Shown here in pieces: positions 18,171 through 26,869 of a DNA stretch of 64,000 nt. The stretch comes from Roseospira visakhapatnamensis (GTDB taxonomy: Bacteria; Pseudomonadota; Alphaproteobacteria; Rhodospirillales; Rhodospirillaceae). Location of the stretch: assembly GCF_014197915.1 (NCBI RefSeq), contig NZ_JACIGK010000010.1, positions 1 to 64,000 on the forward strand, given 5' to 3'. The first letter of the stretch is position 1; each line of letters begins with the position of its first letter. Made by a program: the position numbers and the translations under genes. Below the pieces are notes generated by a model, which was not told the DNA's origin, did no database searches, and was given only the letters and a program-made list of their open reading frames with translations.

Positions 18171-19220
18171 ATGAAAATCACCGCCGCCCGCGCCGCCGCC
18201 TTCGTCAAGGCGCCCGACCCCAAGGTCCGGGCGGTGCTGGTCTATGGTCCCGACCGGGGTCTGGCCCGCGAGCGCCTGGACGCCCTGACCCGGACCGTGG
18301 TGGACGACATCGGCGATCCCTTCCGGGTCGCCGACCTGACGCCGGCCAGCCTGAAGGACGACCCGGCGCGCCTGGCCGACGAGACCGCCGCCCAGTCGTT
18401 GATGGGCGGGCGCCGGGTGGTGCGCCTGCTGGATGCCGGGGACGGCCAGGCGCCGGCGATCCAGGCGGTGCTGGACGACTCGCCCGGGGAGGCGCTGGTG
18501 TTGGCCCTGGCCGGGGAACTGCGGCCCAGTTCCGCCCTGCGCAAGCTGTTCGAGGGATCGCCGGCCGCCGCCGCGCTGGCCTGCTACGCCGACGAGGGGA
18601 TGACCCTGGAACAGGTGGTTCGCGACACCTTGCGCGCCCACGGCATGACGGTCGGCCACGACGCGCTGGCCTACCTGCTGGAGCACCTGGGCGGGGATCG
18701 CCTGCTGACGCGGGCGGAGCTGATCAAGCTGGCCACCTACAAGGGCGATCCCGGCGAGATCACGCTGGCGGACGCCGCCGCCTGTGTCGGCGACACGGCG
18801 GCCCTGGGCCTGGACGACCTGTCCCTGGCGGTGGCCGATGGCGACGACACCCGCACGCAACGGGTCCTCGACCGCCTGCTGCGCGAGGGCACCGGACCGA
18901 TCCCCGTGCTACGCGCGGTGGTGCGGCATTTCACCCGGCTGCATCAGGCCGCCGGCGCCGTCGCCCGTGGCGCGTCCCCCGATCAGGCCGTGGGCGCCTT
19001 GCGCCCCCCGGTCATCTTCAAGCACGCCGACCGCCTCAAGGCGCAGGTGCGCCGCTGGGACTCCGCGCGCGTGGGCCAGGCGCTGACGCTGCTTCTTGAG
19101 GCCGAGGGCGACTGCAAGAGCAGCGGCCCCCCGCCGGAGGTGGTGTGCTCGCGGACCCTCATGCGGCTGGCGCGCGCCGCCCGGGACGGGGCGCCCCGGG
19201 CGCCCGGCCGTGCCCGATAG
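18171..19220 (+). CDS. holA: DNA polymerase III subunit delta
   Basis: A 349-residue clamp-loader subunit that opens the beta clamp. The N-terminal domain has VRAVLVYGPDRGLARERLDAL, the degenerate nucleotide-binding region of HolA, and the middle contains RRVVRLLDAGDGQ. The C-terminal helical domain includes LAYLLEHLGGDRLLTRAELIKLATY and the end region VFKHADRL-like (VIFKHADRLKAQVRRW). ATG 18171 gives the usual length; the frame is open upstream into AT-richer DNA without conservation. It is convergent with the radical SAM gene. Confidence 0.93.
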   Translation: MKITAARAAAFVKAPDPKVRAVLVYGPDRGLARERLDALTRTVVDDIGDPFRVADLTPASLKDDPARLADETAAQSLMGGRRVVRLLDAGDGQAPAIQAVLDDSPGEALVLALAGELRPSSALRKLFEGSPAAAALACYADEGMTLEQVVRDTLRAHGMTVGHDALAYLLEHLGGDRLLTRAELIKLATYKGDPGEITLADAAACVGDTAALGLDDLSLAVADGDDTRTQRVLDRLLREGTGPIPVLRAVVRHFTRLHQAAGAVARGASPDQAVGALRPPVIFKHADRLKAQVRRWDSARVGQALTLLLEAEGDCKSSGPPPEVVCSRTLMRLARAARDGAPRAPGRAR

Positions 19221-19239
19221 GTGTCGTCCCGACGGCGGT

Positions 19240-20349
19240 TCAGCGTTGCAGGAACAGCTTCGCCTTGTTGAGGATCGAGGTTCGCCGGGTACACGACAGC
19301 TCGCAGTCCACCTTGCAGGCGGCAATCTGCTCGCGCCGCTCCTGGGCCGCCTTGCCGGTCCACATCTGCCGCAGCGTCTGGCCGTCGCCGATGCGACCCA
19401 CCGGCTCCATGTAGGGGCACAGCCGAACCTGGGCATCCTGGGTGACGAAGATGCTGGTGAAGCCGATCTGGCAGCGGGGCGCGTCCAGCGTTTCCTCTCC
19501 GGACCGGTTGGGGGCGTTGTCCACCCGCTCCATCCCGGCCTCGAAGTAGGTCACGAAGTCCCGCAGGTTCTTGTCGGACGCGTTGATCTTGTGGCCCTGG
19601 GTCCGCAGCGTGATCAGGTGCTCGATCACCTCGGCGAACCGCTTGGTGTCATGGATCCACATGCGGTCGTCGGTGCCCCGGAAGGGCTGCGGCGTCCACA
19701 TCACGCCGGGGCGGGCCGCGAATCGCTCGACGATCTCGTGCACATACTCATAGTTCACGCCGGACAGCACGGTCTTGATGTTCAGGCTCATGTCGGCGCC
19801 GGCCTGATCCCGGGCGGCCAGCAGGTTCTCGATGCAGTCGATGGTCTTCTGGGTGCCCTTGCCGTCCAGCGGGCGCATGATCTCGTTGATCTCGCCGCGC
19901 AGCGATTCCAGCGACACCCCCACGTTGAAGGGGTTGATGGACGCCACGCGCGCCGCCTGGGCCTCCTTCATGGTGTAGCCGTTGGTCGTGAAGCTGATGG
20001 CGAAGCCCAGGTCGCGGCCGCGCTCCAGCATGTCCCACAAGGGCTTCCAGACCGTCGGCTCGCCGTCGGCGAAGGAGACGACCACCCCCTTGCCCGACAG
20101 GTCCTTGATGCCGTCGAACAGCTCGCTGACCTGACCGGCCGTGAGTTCCACGGGATCGGGTTTCTCGCCCTTCAGGTTGGCCTCGCCGATCGGGCACATG
20201 GGGCAGAAGGCGTTGCAGCGCTTGGACGGCAGGATGTTGACCGACCGGGGCCGGGCGATCATGAACGGGGTGCGGTCGGACACCGCGACCCGTACCTCCT
20301 TGGCGAAGAAGGGAACCCCCGCCGCCACCTTTTGCACGAAGTTTGCCAT
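19240..20349 (-). CDS. Radical SAM protein with SPASM-like C-terminus
   Basis: A 369-residue protein with the radical SAM cluster motif CNAFCPMC (Cys45, 49, 52), the SAM-contact segment FADGEPTVW and a C-terminal Cys set (CQIGF, CPYMEP, CKVDCELSC) that fits a SPASM-type auxiliary Fe-S cluster domain. Such proteins modify peptides or small molecules. No candidate precursor peptide or partner lies beside it, so the substrate is unknown. Start 20349 is followed directly by conserved-looking sequence. Confidence 0.85.
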   Translation of the reverse strand: MANFVQKVAAGVPFFAKEVRVAVSDRTPFMIARPRSVNILPSKRCNAFCPMCPIGEANLKGEKPDPVELTAGQVSELFDGIKDLSGKGVVVSFADGEPTVWKPLWDMLERGRDLGFAISFTTNGYTMKEAQAARVASINPFNVGVSLESLRGEINEIMRPLDGKGTQKTIDCIENLLAARDQAGADMSLNIKTVLSGVNYEYVHEIVERFAARPGVMWTPQPFRGTDDRMWIHDTKRFAEVIEHLITLRTQGHKINASDKNLRDFVTYFEAGMERVDNAPNRSGEETLDAPRCQIGFTSIFVTQDAQVRLCPYMEPVGRIGDGQTLRQMWTGKAAQERREQIAACKVDCELSCTRRTSILNKAKLFLQR

Positions 20350-21109
20350 GGTCTCTCACCGACGTTGGCAGGCCGGCCGTCTCGCCGATCGAGGGCCGGT
20401 CTGAATCGGAGGCTCATACCCCGGGCGGACGTGCATCCCTCGTCCACCCCGCGACATCGACTCCCGGGCGTCACGACGCCTCATGGCCGGCCCCCGGACG
20501 AGCGGGGCCGGATCACCGCGGACGGATTCCCGAACGTGTCCTGGCGCGGGTCGGGGTCCGGCCGGGACCATGCGCTCCGGCGCGCCACTCAGCCACGGAC
20601 CCCACAGTACGCTAGGCCGCACGCGCCATCACCTTCAACCCCGCTTTTCCGCCGGGACTCCCGCCCGTCCCGCGCAAGACCCCGGCCATGGTGACCCGAT
20701 CCCGCGCGACACGACAATCGGCAGTATTTCACGTTTTTTCCCCTGGGTCGCCATCCGATACACCGATCCCGGCGCCGTCCTGTGAGGGGATCTTCACCTT
20801 GAACCGCGACACGGCGACCAGAACGGGCAAGCCGGCCACGGGTTTCAACGGTCACGGTCTTCAACGGACCATCTCCATGGCCTTCGGCGCGCCCGGCGGA
20901 GCCGCCCCCCGGTCTCAGGCCATGGCCCCGCGCTGTCTTCGGCGAAGCCTCCGGCCGTCGCCATCCCGCCCCGCCGGACGCACAGGCGCGCGCACCTGTG
21001 CTATCGTCCCGCGAACCACCGGCGACGCCTCGCCCGGGAACGCCCGGGCCGCGTCCCGCATCTCACCATCATCAAGCGTCAAGATCACCAACCGTCAAGG
21101 ACCTCCGCC
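20350..21109. other. 760-bp gap without a supportable gene
   Basis: It lies between the divergently transcribed radical SAM gene and the 101-residue gene. All frames here are short, arginine/proline-rich and without recognisable motifs. It presumably holds both promoters, but no convincing -35/-10 pair, operator or RNA structure was identified. Confidence 0.45.
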
Positions 21110-21415
21110 ATGGAAACTCCCTACCCCGGCATCGACAAGGACGACATGGGCGGCATGACCGACCGGGGCCGAATCCTGCGCGACGCCTGGGTGTTCGGCC
21201 TGGCACCGGAAAGCGAGACCGGAGCCGGCTGGACCCGCAAGCGGTTCGAGGATCTCTGGATCCGAGTCGAGGACGAATGGCGGCGCCACGACTTCCGCGT
21301 CGCGAACCTGCCCGAGGATCTGCGCGCCCGCTTCGACCGCATCCAGGCGGAGGCGGTCACCGCGGCCCGGGCCGCCGGCTGGGATCCGCACGACGGCCTG
21401 GACGAGTCCGGCTAG
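21110..21415 (+). CDS. Hypothetical acidic 101-residue protein
   Basis: A soluble protein rich in Trp, Asp, Glu and Arg (WTRKRFEDLWIRVEDEWRRHDFRV). No family is recognised; it is probably helical. The composition is balanced and unlike random high-GC open frames, which supports a real gene. Its stop codon TAG lies inside a short sequence (CCGGCTAGTGCAGCGACGC) that also forms the end of the DUF1289 gene near 44890. It is convergent with the coiled-coil gene. Confidence 0.6.
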   Translation: METPYPGIDKDDMGGMTDRGRILRDAWVFGLAPESETGAGWTRKRFEDLWIRVEDEWRRHDFRVANLPEDLRARFDRIQAEAVTAARAAGWDPHDGLDESG

Positions 21416-21468
21416 TGCAGCGACGCCGCCAAGGGGTTCGCCCCCTTGAGGGCATTGGCCGCCGCGTC
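21408..21468. repeat. Palindromic element at gene end (copy 1)
   Basis: It begins with CCGGCTAGTGCAGCGACGC, identical over 19 bases to the element at 44884-44902. A hairpin CAAGGGG-TTCG-C-CCCCTTG (21430-21448) sits inside an outer GACGC/GCGTC pair (21422-21426 with 21464-21468). The position between convergent genes and the UUCG-type loop suggest it also works as a terminator. Confidence 0.6.
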
Positions 21469-24400
21469 AGCCGTCCAGGCGCCCCAGGGCCTTGGCCAGC
21501 ACCAGGTAGACCTTGCCCAGGTCGGACCCGACGAACAGGGCGGTGAGAATGTCCGCCCGCGCCGTCTGCTGGGTCTGGTCCAGCAGGCTTTCGTAATCGG
21601 TGATGAAGCTGGTGACGTAGCCCCGGAACTCGCGGTCGGTCTCGAACGCCTCGCGCACCGCGCCGTGCTGCTTGACCGTCATCACCCGCGCGAGGTGGCG
21701 CAGGAAGACCCCGTGGTCGCCCTTCTGATAGCGGCGCCACAGCTCCTCGTCGCGCACCGGGTTGAAGATGCGGGCGATGTCCACCGCCGCGCTTTCCAGG
21801 CGCTCGATCATGAAGCTGGCCTGGTGCAGGAAGGTGGCCACCTCGGCCCGCTCCATCTCCAGGCGCAGGGCCTTGGCGCGCTCCTCGGCGCTGTCGGCGG
21901 CCGTGACCAGCCCCTGTGCCTGACGGGAGAACTCGCTGCCGGCGCGATGCGTGACCTCGGTGATCTTCTCGCCGGTGAGGCCCAGGGTGTTGACCTCCTG
22001 GCGGATGGAGGCAACGGCGCTTTCCACCACCGGCACCAGGGCATGGGCGCGCTCGTCGGCTTCCTCCAGCGCCCCGCCGAGGATGCTGGCCGCGCCGCGC
22101 ACGGTCTCCGCCGCCTTGTCGGCCGCCGCCTGGATGCCCTCGGTGGACTGGCGCAGGCGGTTGCCGGCGACGGTCGCCTGGGACAGGCCCCGCCCGGTGA
22201 CCTCCTCGAACATGCGCGCCTGCTGCTCCAGGGCATCGCCCATCTCGCGGATGCGCCCGGTCGAACGGCCGGTGACCGACTCCACCATGACCACGTGATC
22301 GTCCAGGGATCCGGCCACGCTTTGCAGGTGTCCGGTGGCGCGCTCGCTGGTCTCGCCCAGATCCTTGACCTTGGAGTCCAGCAGCCGGGCCACGTCGCCG
22401 AACTGCTTGTCGGCGGTCTCGGTGGCCAGGGTGATGGCCATGTTGCGCGCCGCCAGGGTCTGTTCCAGGCCCTCCAGGGCCTCGTGCACCTTGGCGACCA
22501 CCTCTTGCAGGTGCCCGGTCTCGCCCTGCACCGCCTCCGAGGCGGCCCGGGTGTAGTCCAGGCTGCGCTGGCCGGCTTCCTCCAGGGTTTCCGCGTGCTT
22601 CATGAGGCCGGCGCCAACGCTCTCCAGGTCGGCGTTGACCTGACGCGACACGCCCGACAACTCGCCCAGGCGGGCCCGCAGGGACTCCACGGTATCCTGG
22701 ATGCGCGCCGCCGCCGTGTTGGCGGCATCGCCCAGGTGCCGGGCCTGCTGGGTCAGGGCGCTCTGCACCAGTTCCACCTGAGTACCGATCAGGGTGGCGC
22801 CGTCGTGCAGTTCCTGGGTCTGCGCCTCGATCGCCTCGCGGATGAAACCGGCCTGACGGTTGGCCTCGGTGGTGTTGGACTCCAGGCTTTCCACCTGTTC
22901 CTTGACGGCGCCGGCGGCGTCGCGGGCGCGCTGCTCGGCCCGCTGCACGGCGGTGGACAGCGCCCGCAGGGTCTCGTCCAGGGTGCCGGAGGCCCGCTCC
23001 AGGGTGTCGGTGGCCGAACTGGTGGCCACCGCCGCCTCCTGGCCGCGCTGGGCGACCACCAGGGATGCGTCCGACAGCTTGCCCGTGGCCTCGTCCACAG
23101 AGGTGTTCATGGCCAGGACGCGGCGCGTGAACACGCCCTCCATCTCCTTCAGGCGCGCCATGGACTGGTCCGACGCCCCCATCAGGGCGTCGCTCTGACG
23201 ACCGATGGTGTCCTCGATCACCTGGGCGCGGCTCATCATGCGCTCGACCAGTTGGTCGACCGTCTTGCTCTGCTGGCCCATGTCGTCGAGCACCTGGCGG
23301 CTGGTCTTCTCCCAGCGGCCACGCAGGCCCTCCAGGTCGTTCTGCTGGCCCCGCAGGTGCTCATCCAGGTCACGCAGCAGGCCGGACACCTCCTCGCCGA
23401 CCGACCGCCCCTCGCGCACCGACCGGGCGATGGCGTCGTTGACGGAGGTGAGGCTGTTGCCGTGCTCGCGCGCCTGCTGCCCGGCCAGGGTCAGTTCCTG
23501 GACGTGCTTGCGCAAATTCTCGTCGAGCACCCGCGTCTGGGAAACCAGCTTCTCGGCGGCGTCCGACAGCGTCGCGCCCTGCTTCTCCAGGGTATGGCCG
23601 GCGTCGCGTCCGCGCGTCACGGCCCGTTCGGTGGCCTCCTCCAGGCCGTAGACCTGGCTCTCCGCGTCGCGAATCACCTGGGCGACATCCTCGCGGAACT
23701 TTTCCGAAAGCGCGTTGAGGGCCACGACCTCGGTGCTCAGGCCGTCGCGCACCTGCCGCGCCTCGGCCAGCGCCTGACGCGAGGCGTCGGTGAGCATGCG
23801 CGCCTGCTCGGTGAGCGAGCGCGCCACCTCGTTCATCTGCGTGCGCGCCGAGTCGGTGGGATAGGACAGCTTGCGCAGTTGGTCCCGCAACACCAGCGCC
23901 TCGCGGCCGTAGCGGCCGTCGCGGGTCAGCACCGCCGCCAGCGCCAGCGCCAGCGCCACCGGGAAGAACGCACCGGCCGCGAAGCCCCCGAACTCGTGGG
24001 GCAGCAGCATGAAAAGATTGCTCCAGCCGACGCTCTGCTGGAAGTACAGCGAAAAGAAGGCCAGCCAGAACAGCGACACCCCGCCGCCGACCCACCACGG
24101 CCACTCGATGGCCCGGGGCATGGCCATCGGCGGATCCGGCGGCAGCGGCGGCAAGGGGGGCGGCAGCGGCGGCGGCGGATAGACGTCGCCGGCCTCGGCC
24201 GGCCAGGGTCCGGGACGCACCCCGTCCTCGGTCGCGGCCTCGGCGGGCCGGACCCGCGACGACACCCCGGCATCCGCGCGCGACGGAGCGTCCTCGGTGG
24301 TCGTGGTGGCCTTGGAGACGGCAGCGCCGCCGCCCTCGTGCGCCGGCGGTGTCGACGTGGCGCGGTCGTTGGCGGCGAGGTCCAGGCGCGTGACCGGCGC

Positions 24401-24694
24401 GCCGGTGTCCGGCGCGGGTGACGCGGCCGCGACACCGGCATCGGACGTCGCGCCGCCGGGACTCCCGGTCCCGTTGACCTCGCCGGCCTCCAGGCCGTCG
24501 GTCTGGCTCCCCTCGGCGCGCAGCCGCGACAGCCAACTGGAGGTCGACTCGCGTGTCGACGTCGAGGCCGACCGCGACCGTGGCGACTCCACGGCGGTTC
24601 CCTTGACGCGGGTCCGCCCCGTCTTGTCGCCCCACTGTCGAAACGCCGCGCCGGTCGGAGTCTCGTCCTCTGGATCGATTTCTCGGGTGGCCAT
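21467..24694 (-). CDS. Large membrane-anchored coiled-coil protein (TipN-like architecture)
   Basis: A 1075-residue protein. Residues 1-190 are polar low-complexity sequence ending in a proline-rich run. Two membrane helices follow (about 195-215, LFWLAFFSLYFQQ, and 231-255, GAFFPVALALALAAVLT). More than 750 residues of near-continuous heptad-type coiled coil come next (for example LTEQARMLTDASRQALAEAR), then a compact C-terminal domain (about 990-1075, FIERL-like MIERLESAAVDIARIFNP). This layout resembles the Caulobacter polarity factor TipN. Orthology is an inference from architecture. ATG 24694 was chosen over GTG 24718 for its upstream GGGACGAG. Five GANTC sites lie in the upstream region. 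Confidence 0.78.
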   Translation of the reverse strand: MATREIDPEDETPTGAAFRQWGDKTGRTRVKGTAVESPRSRSASTSTRESTSSWLSRLRAEGSQTDGLEAGEVNGTGSPGGATSDAGVAAASPAPDTGAPVTRLDLAANDRATSTPPAHEGGGAAVSKATTTTEDAPSRADAGVSSRVRPAEAATEDGVRPGPWPAEAGDVYPPPPLPPPLPPLPPDPPMAMPRAIEWPWWVGGGVSLFWLAFFSLYFQQSVGWSNLFMLLPHEFGGFAAGAFFPVALALALAAVLTRDGRYGREALVLRDQLRKLSYPTDSARTQMNEVARSLTEQARMLTDASRQALAEARQVRDGLSTEVVALNALSEKFREDVAQVIRDAESQVYGLEEATERAVTRGRDAGHTLEKQGATLSDAAEKLVSQTRVLDENLRKHVQELTLAGQQAREHGNSLTSVNDAIARSVREGRSVGEEVSGLLRDLDEHLRGQQNDLEGLRGRWEKTSRQVLDDMGQQSKTVDQLVERMMSRAQVIEDTIGRQSDALMGASDQSMARLKEMEGVFTRRVLAMNTSVDEATGKLSDASLVVAQRGQEAAVATSSATDTLERASGTLDETLRALSTAVQRAEQRARDAAGAVKEQVESLESNTTEANRQAGFIREAIEAQTQELHDGATLIGTQVELVQSALTQQARHLGDAANTAAARIQDTVESLRARLGELSGVSRQVNADLESVGAGLMKHAETLEEAGQRSLDYTRAASEAVQGETGHLQEVVAKVHEALEGLEQTLAARNMAITLATETADKQFGDVARLLDSKVKDLGETSERATGHLQSVAGSLDDHVVMVESVTGRSTGRIREMGDALEQQARMFEEVTGRGLSQATVAGNRLRQSTEGIQAAADKAAETVRGAASILGGALEEADERAHALVPVVESAVASIRQEVNTLGLTGEKITEVTHRAGSEFSRQAQGLVTAADSAEERAKALRLEMERAEVATFLHQASFMIERLESAAVDIARIFNPVRDEELWRRYQKGDHGVFLRHLARVMTVKQHGAVREAFETDREFRGYVTSFITDYESLLDQTQQTARADILTALFVGSDLGKVYLVLAKALGRLDG

Positions 24695-24746
24695 CGCGAC
24701 TCGTCCCTGCTGACACACCGAATTTTGTCAACAGGCTACTTCGATT

Positions 24747-24792
24747 GAGTCAGGATTCCAATACTTTATTAACGAGTCCTGAGTCTCGAGTC
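24747..24792. promoter_or_regulatory. Cluster of five GANTC (CcrM-type) methylation sites
   Basis: GANTC occurs at 24747, 24754, 24774, 24781 and 24788, five sites in 46 bases, spaced 7, 20, 7 and 7. They lie 53-98 bases upstream of the coiled-coil gene start. In alphaproteobacteria GANTC is methylated by CcrM and read by GcrA at cell-cycle promoters. The rest of the 342-bp gap (24695-25036) shows two TTGACA-like sequences reading leftward (24731-24726 and 24821-24816) but no good -10 partner. Confidence 0.62.
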
Positions 24793-25036
24793 GAAAAATA
24801 TCGCTCAGTCGGCGTTGTCAAGCACCTGAGGCGCGCCCGACAACCCTGGATCGCACCCGATTTTGGACGCTGGCAACGGATCCGACGACCGCTGCCGTCC
24901 TCCCCAAGCACGACCACGGACCGGGGCCGTTCCCGGTCCCTGCCGGACAGGCTCCGCCCCACGCCCCACACGGCGTATGCCGTAGGCGCGCCCCTCTTCA
25001 GAGTATCCTATGAAACGAGACGATCCGGGCAGACGC

Positions 25037-25804
25037 TCACGGGCGCCGTTCGGCCACCACCTTCTGGTACAGACCGCCGAAATAGGTCTCCTTGCGCCAG
25101 GTAAAGGCGTCGGCGAGGTCCTTGGAGGCGTAGGAGCGGATCTCGTTCTTGCTGAGCGCGATGGCGTAGGGCTCCAGCAGGCGCCAGACGACGATCATGA
25201 TGGGACGCAAGGGGTGCGCCCAGTGCGGCCCGTGGTAGTCCACGAACACGGTCTTGCCGCCCGGCCGGGTGGCGGCCAGCAGGCTGTCGACGATGCGCCG
25301 CTTGTAGTCCTCCGGCACCTCGTGCAGCAGGAAGAAGCAGCACACGCCGTCATAGTCCCGATCGCGCGGGTGGGCGGCGTCGGCGAACCCGACTAGGGAG
25401 TTGGGATAGTCTGTCAGCTTGGCGCGGCATGCCTCCACCTGGTTGGCGGCCACGTCGGTGACGTGCAGGTGACCGCCCGGCTGCAGGCGCGCCGCCAGGT
25501 GGGCCGAGAACGATCCGTAGACGCAGGCCGGCTGCAACACGCTCTGGCCGGGCTCGAACTCCGAGAACCCGGCGCGCATGAGGCGGTTCATGTTGCCCCA
25601 AAGGATCGCCGACACCACCAGGGAGGTATCCAGATAGCGACTGTACGCGGGAGTCAGATAGGCCCAGGTGTAGACCTTGCGCAGATACTCCGGAATCTCG
25701 GGGACGCTCTGGACCGATACGGGACGGGAGGCCGGAAGGTCCGGATCGTCCTTGTCCAACGACTCAAGGGCAACGTCGGGCACGACCGCATGGGGTTTGT
25801 TCAT
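25037..25804 (-). CDS. rquA: Rhodoquinone biosynthesis protein RquA
   Basis: A 255-residue member of the RquA branch of SAM-methyltransferase-like proteins, which converts ubiquinone to rhodoquinone, a low-potential quinone for anaerobic fumarate-type respiration. Family segments visible: PEYLRKVYTWAYLTP, SAILWGNMNRLMR, LQPACVYGSFSAHLAARL (in place of the usual methyltransferase glycine motif), CCFFLLHEVPEDYKRR, VDYHGPHWAHPLRP and the C-terminal RKETYFGGLYQKVV. The modified SAM motif and the terminal GGLYQKVV are what separate RquA from UbiE/UbiG. A COQ10-like gene lies upstream on the same strand, 153 bp away. Confidence 0.88.
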   Translation of the reverse strand: MNKPHAVVPDVALESLDKDDPDLPASRPVSVQSVPEIPEYLRKVYTWAYLTPAYSRYLDTSLVVSAILWGNMNRLMRAGFSEFEPGQSVLQPACVYGSFSAHLAARLQPGGHLHVTDVAANQVEACRAKLTDYPNSLVGFADAAHPRDRDYDGVCCFFLLHEVPEDYKRRIVDSLLAATRPGGKTVFVDYHGPHWAHPLRPIMIVVWRLLEPYAIALSKNEIRSYASKDLADAFTWRKETYFGGLYQKVVAERRP

Positions 25805-25957
25805 GAACCTATCCTAAAGAAGTTGGCACGACACGGTCGCGCTCCAAACGCGAAAAGACGACGGCTCCGGATCCGCCACGGGGGATCTCAGGCCCACGCA
25901 CAAGACCGACCGCTCCCGGTCTCCAGACAGGGGAGTGGCACAAGGGACGGCCTGAAG

Positions 25958-26506
25958 TCACCGCAGCCCACCTCGTGCCGGTTCGACGGAGGATGGCAGG
26001 GATCCGTCACCGACCGGGACAGTGGCCCGCACCGTCTCCAGCCGGGTCGGATCGGACCGCGAGGGGTCGGACGACCGGGACATGGCGCGCGCGCGCGCCT
26101 CGAAGGAAGACATCAGGCGCGGCACCAGATCGCCGGACATCGCCTGGATGAGCTTCTGAAGCATTCGCGATTGGACTTCAACAACCATGTTCAGGGCGAC
26201 CTGACACCGGTTCGGCCCCATGTCGGTGAAGGTCCAGTCCAGGCGCAGCCGGCGCACCGGGGCATGGTCGGCGACCACGACGATGCGCTCCGGGCGTTCC
26301 AGAAAGGTCTCGGACACGAACTCAAGTCGCGCCGGACCGATACCCAGGGCCTGTTCAGTCCGGTAGTGCTCCGCCCCGCCCGACAGCACGCGGGCCTGCT
26401 GCCACATGGGCAGGAACTCGGGATAGCGTTCCACGTCGGCCACCAGGTCGAAGATGCGCTCGCGCGAGTGGGGCACGATGCGCCGCACGGACTGCCTCAT
26501 GATCAT
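25958..26506 (-). CDS. COQ10/RatA-type START-domain protein (quinone-binding)
   Basis: A 182-residue protein. Residues 1-145 form a SRPBCC/START-like fold of the COQ10 type (SRERIFDLVADVERYPEFLPMW, then RLRLDWTFTDMGPNRCQVALN and MVVEVQSRMLQKLI). The last 40 residues are low-complexity Ser/Arg/Pro. Mitochondrial and bacterial COQ10 proteins bind ubiquinone and help it reach respiratory complexes. Lying directly upstream of rquA, it may bind ubiquinone or rhodoquinone. The start is 26506 or the second ATG at 26500. Confidence 0.82.
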   Translation of the reverse strand: MIMRQSVRRIVPHSRERIFDLVADVERYPEFLPMWQQARVLSGGAEHYRTEQALGIGPARLEFVSETFLERPERIVVVADHAPVRRLRLDWTFTDMGPNRCQVALNMVVEVQSRMLQKLIQAMSGDLVPRLMSSFEARARAMSRSSDPSRSDPTRLETVRATVPVGDGSLPSSVEPARGGLR

Positions 26507-26869
26507 CTCCCTGGATCTCGACGGCCGGCCGGACTCCGCCCGGACGCGACGGCATGATGCCTGTTCGCGATCGCACCGTAAACCGTTCGGTCACGGTTTC
26601 TTCAGCTTAGACCACGCCGCCATGCGTGGATCGCAAGAAAATCAAGCGTGAGCCATGCGTCGGTCGCAGGTGAACGGACTCGCGCCTCACCCGGATGATA
26701 CGATTCCTTAAGGGTGATGGATTTCAAATGAGAGAGCGATTGTTTTGGCCGACACGGACTTGGGCCTGTTGTTTCGCTTGTCCAGCGAGTCCCGGCACGA
26801 TGTCGGGATGCCGGCCGGCCCGCCGCTTGCCCTTGTCAACGCCACGGGCCTTGGGAACGGACGTCGGGC
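26507..26869. other. Divergent intergenic region with a 20-bp palindrome
   Basis: No gene supported. AAACCGT (26580-26586) and ACGGTTT (26593-26599) form a perfect inverted repeat with a 6-base centre, about 75 bp upstream of the COQ10-like start, the size and spacing of a dimeric repressor site. The rest shows a few poor reading frames and no clear promoter. Confidence 0.4.

Noticed and set aside
21446-24421. Long plus-strand frame opposite the coiled-coil gene
   Set aside because: It mirrors the coiled-coil gene; the minus-strand product has membrane helices and heptads, the plus-strand one only Leu/His/Gly-rich noise.
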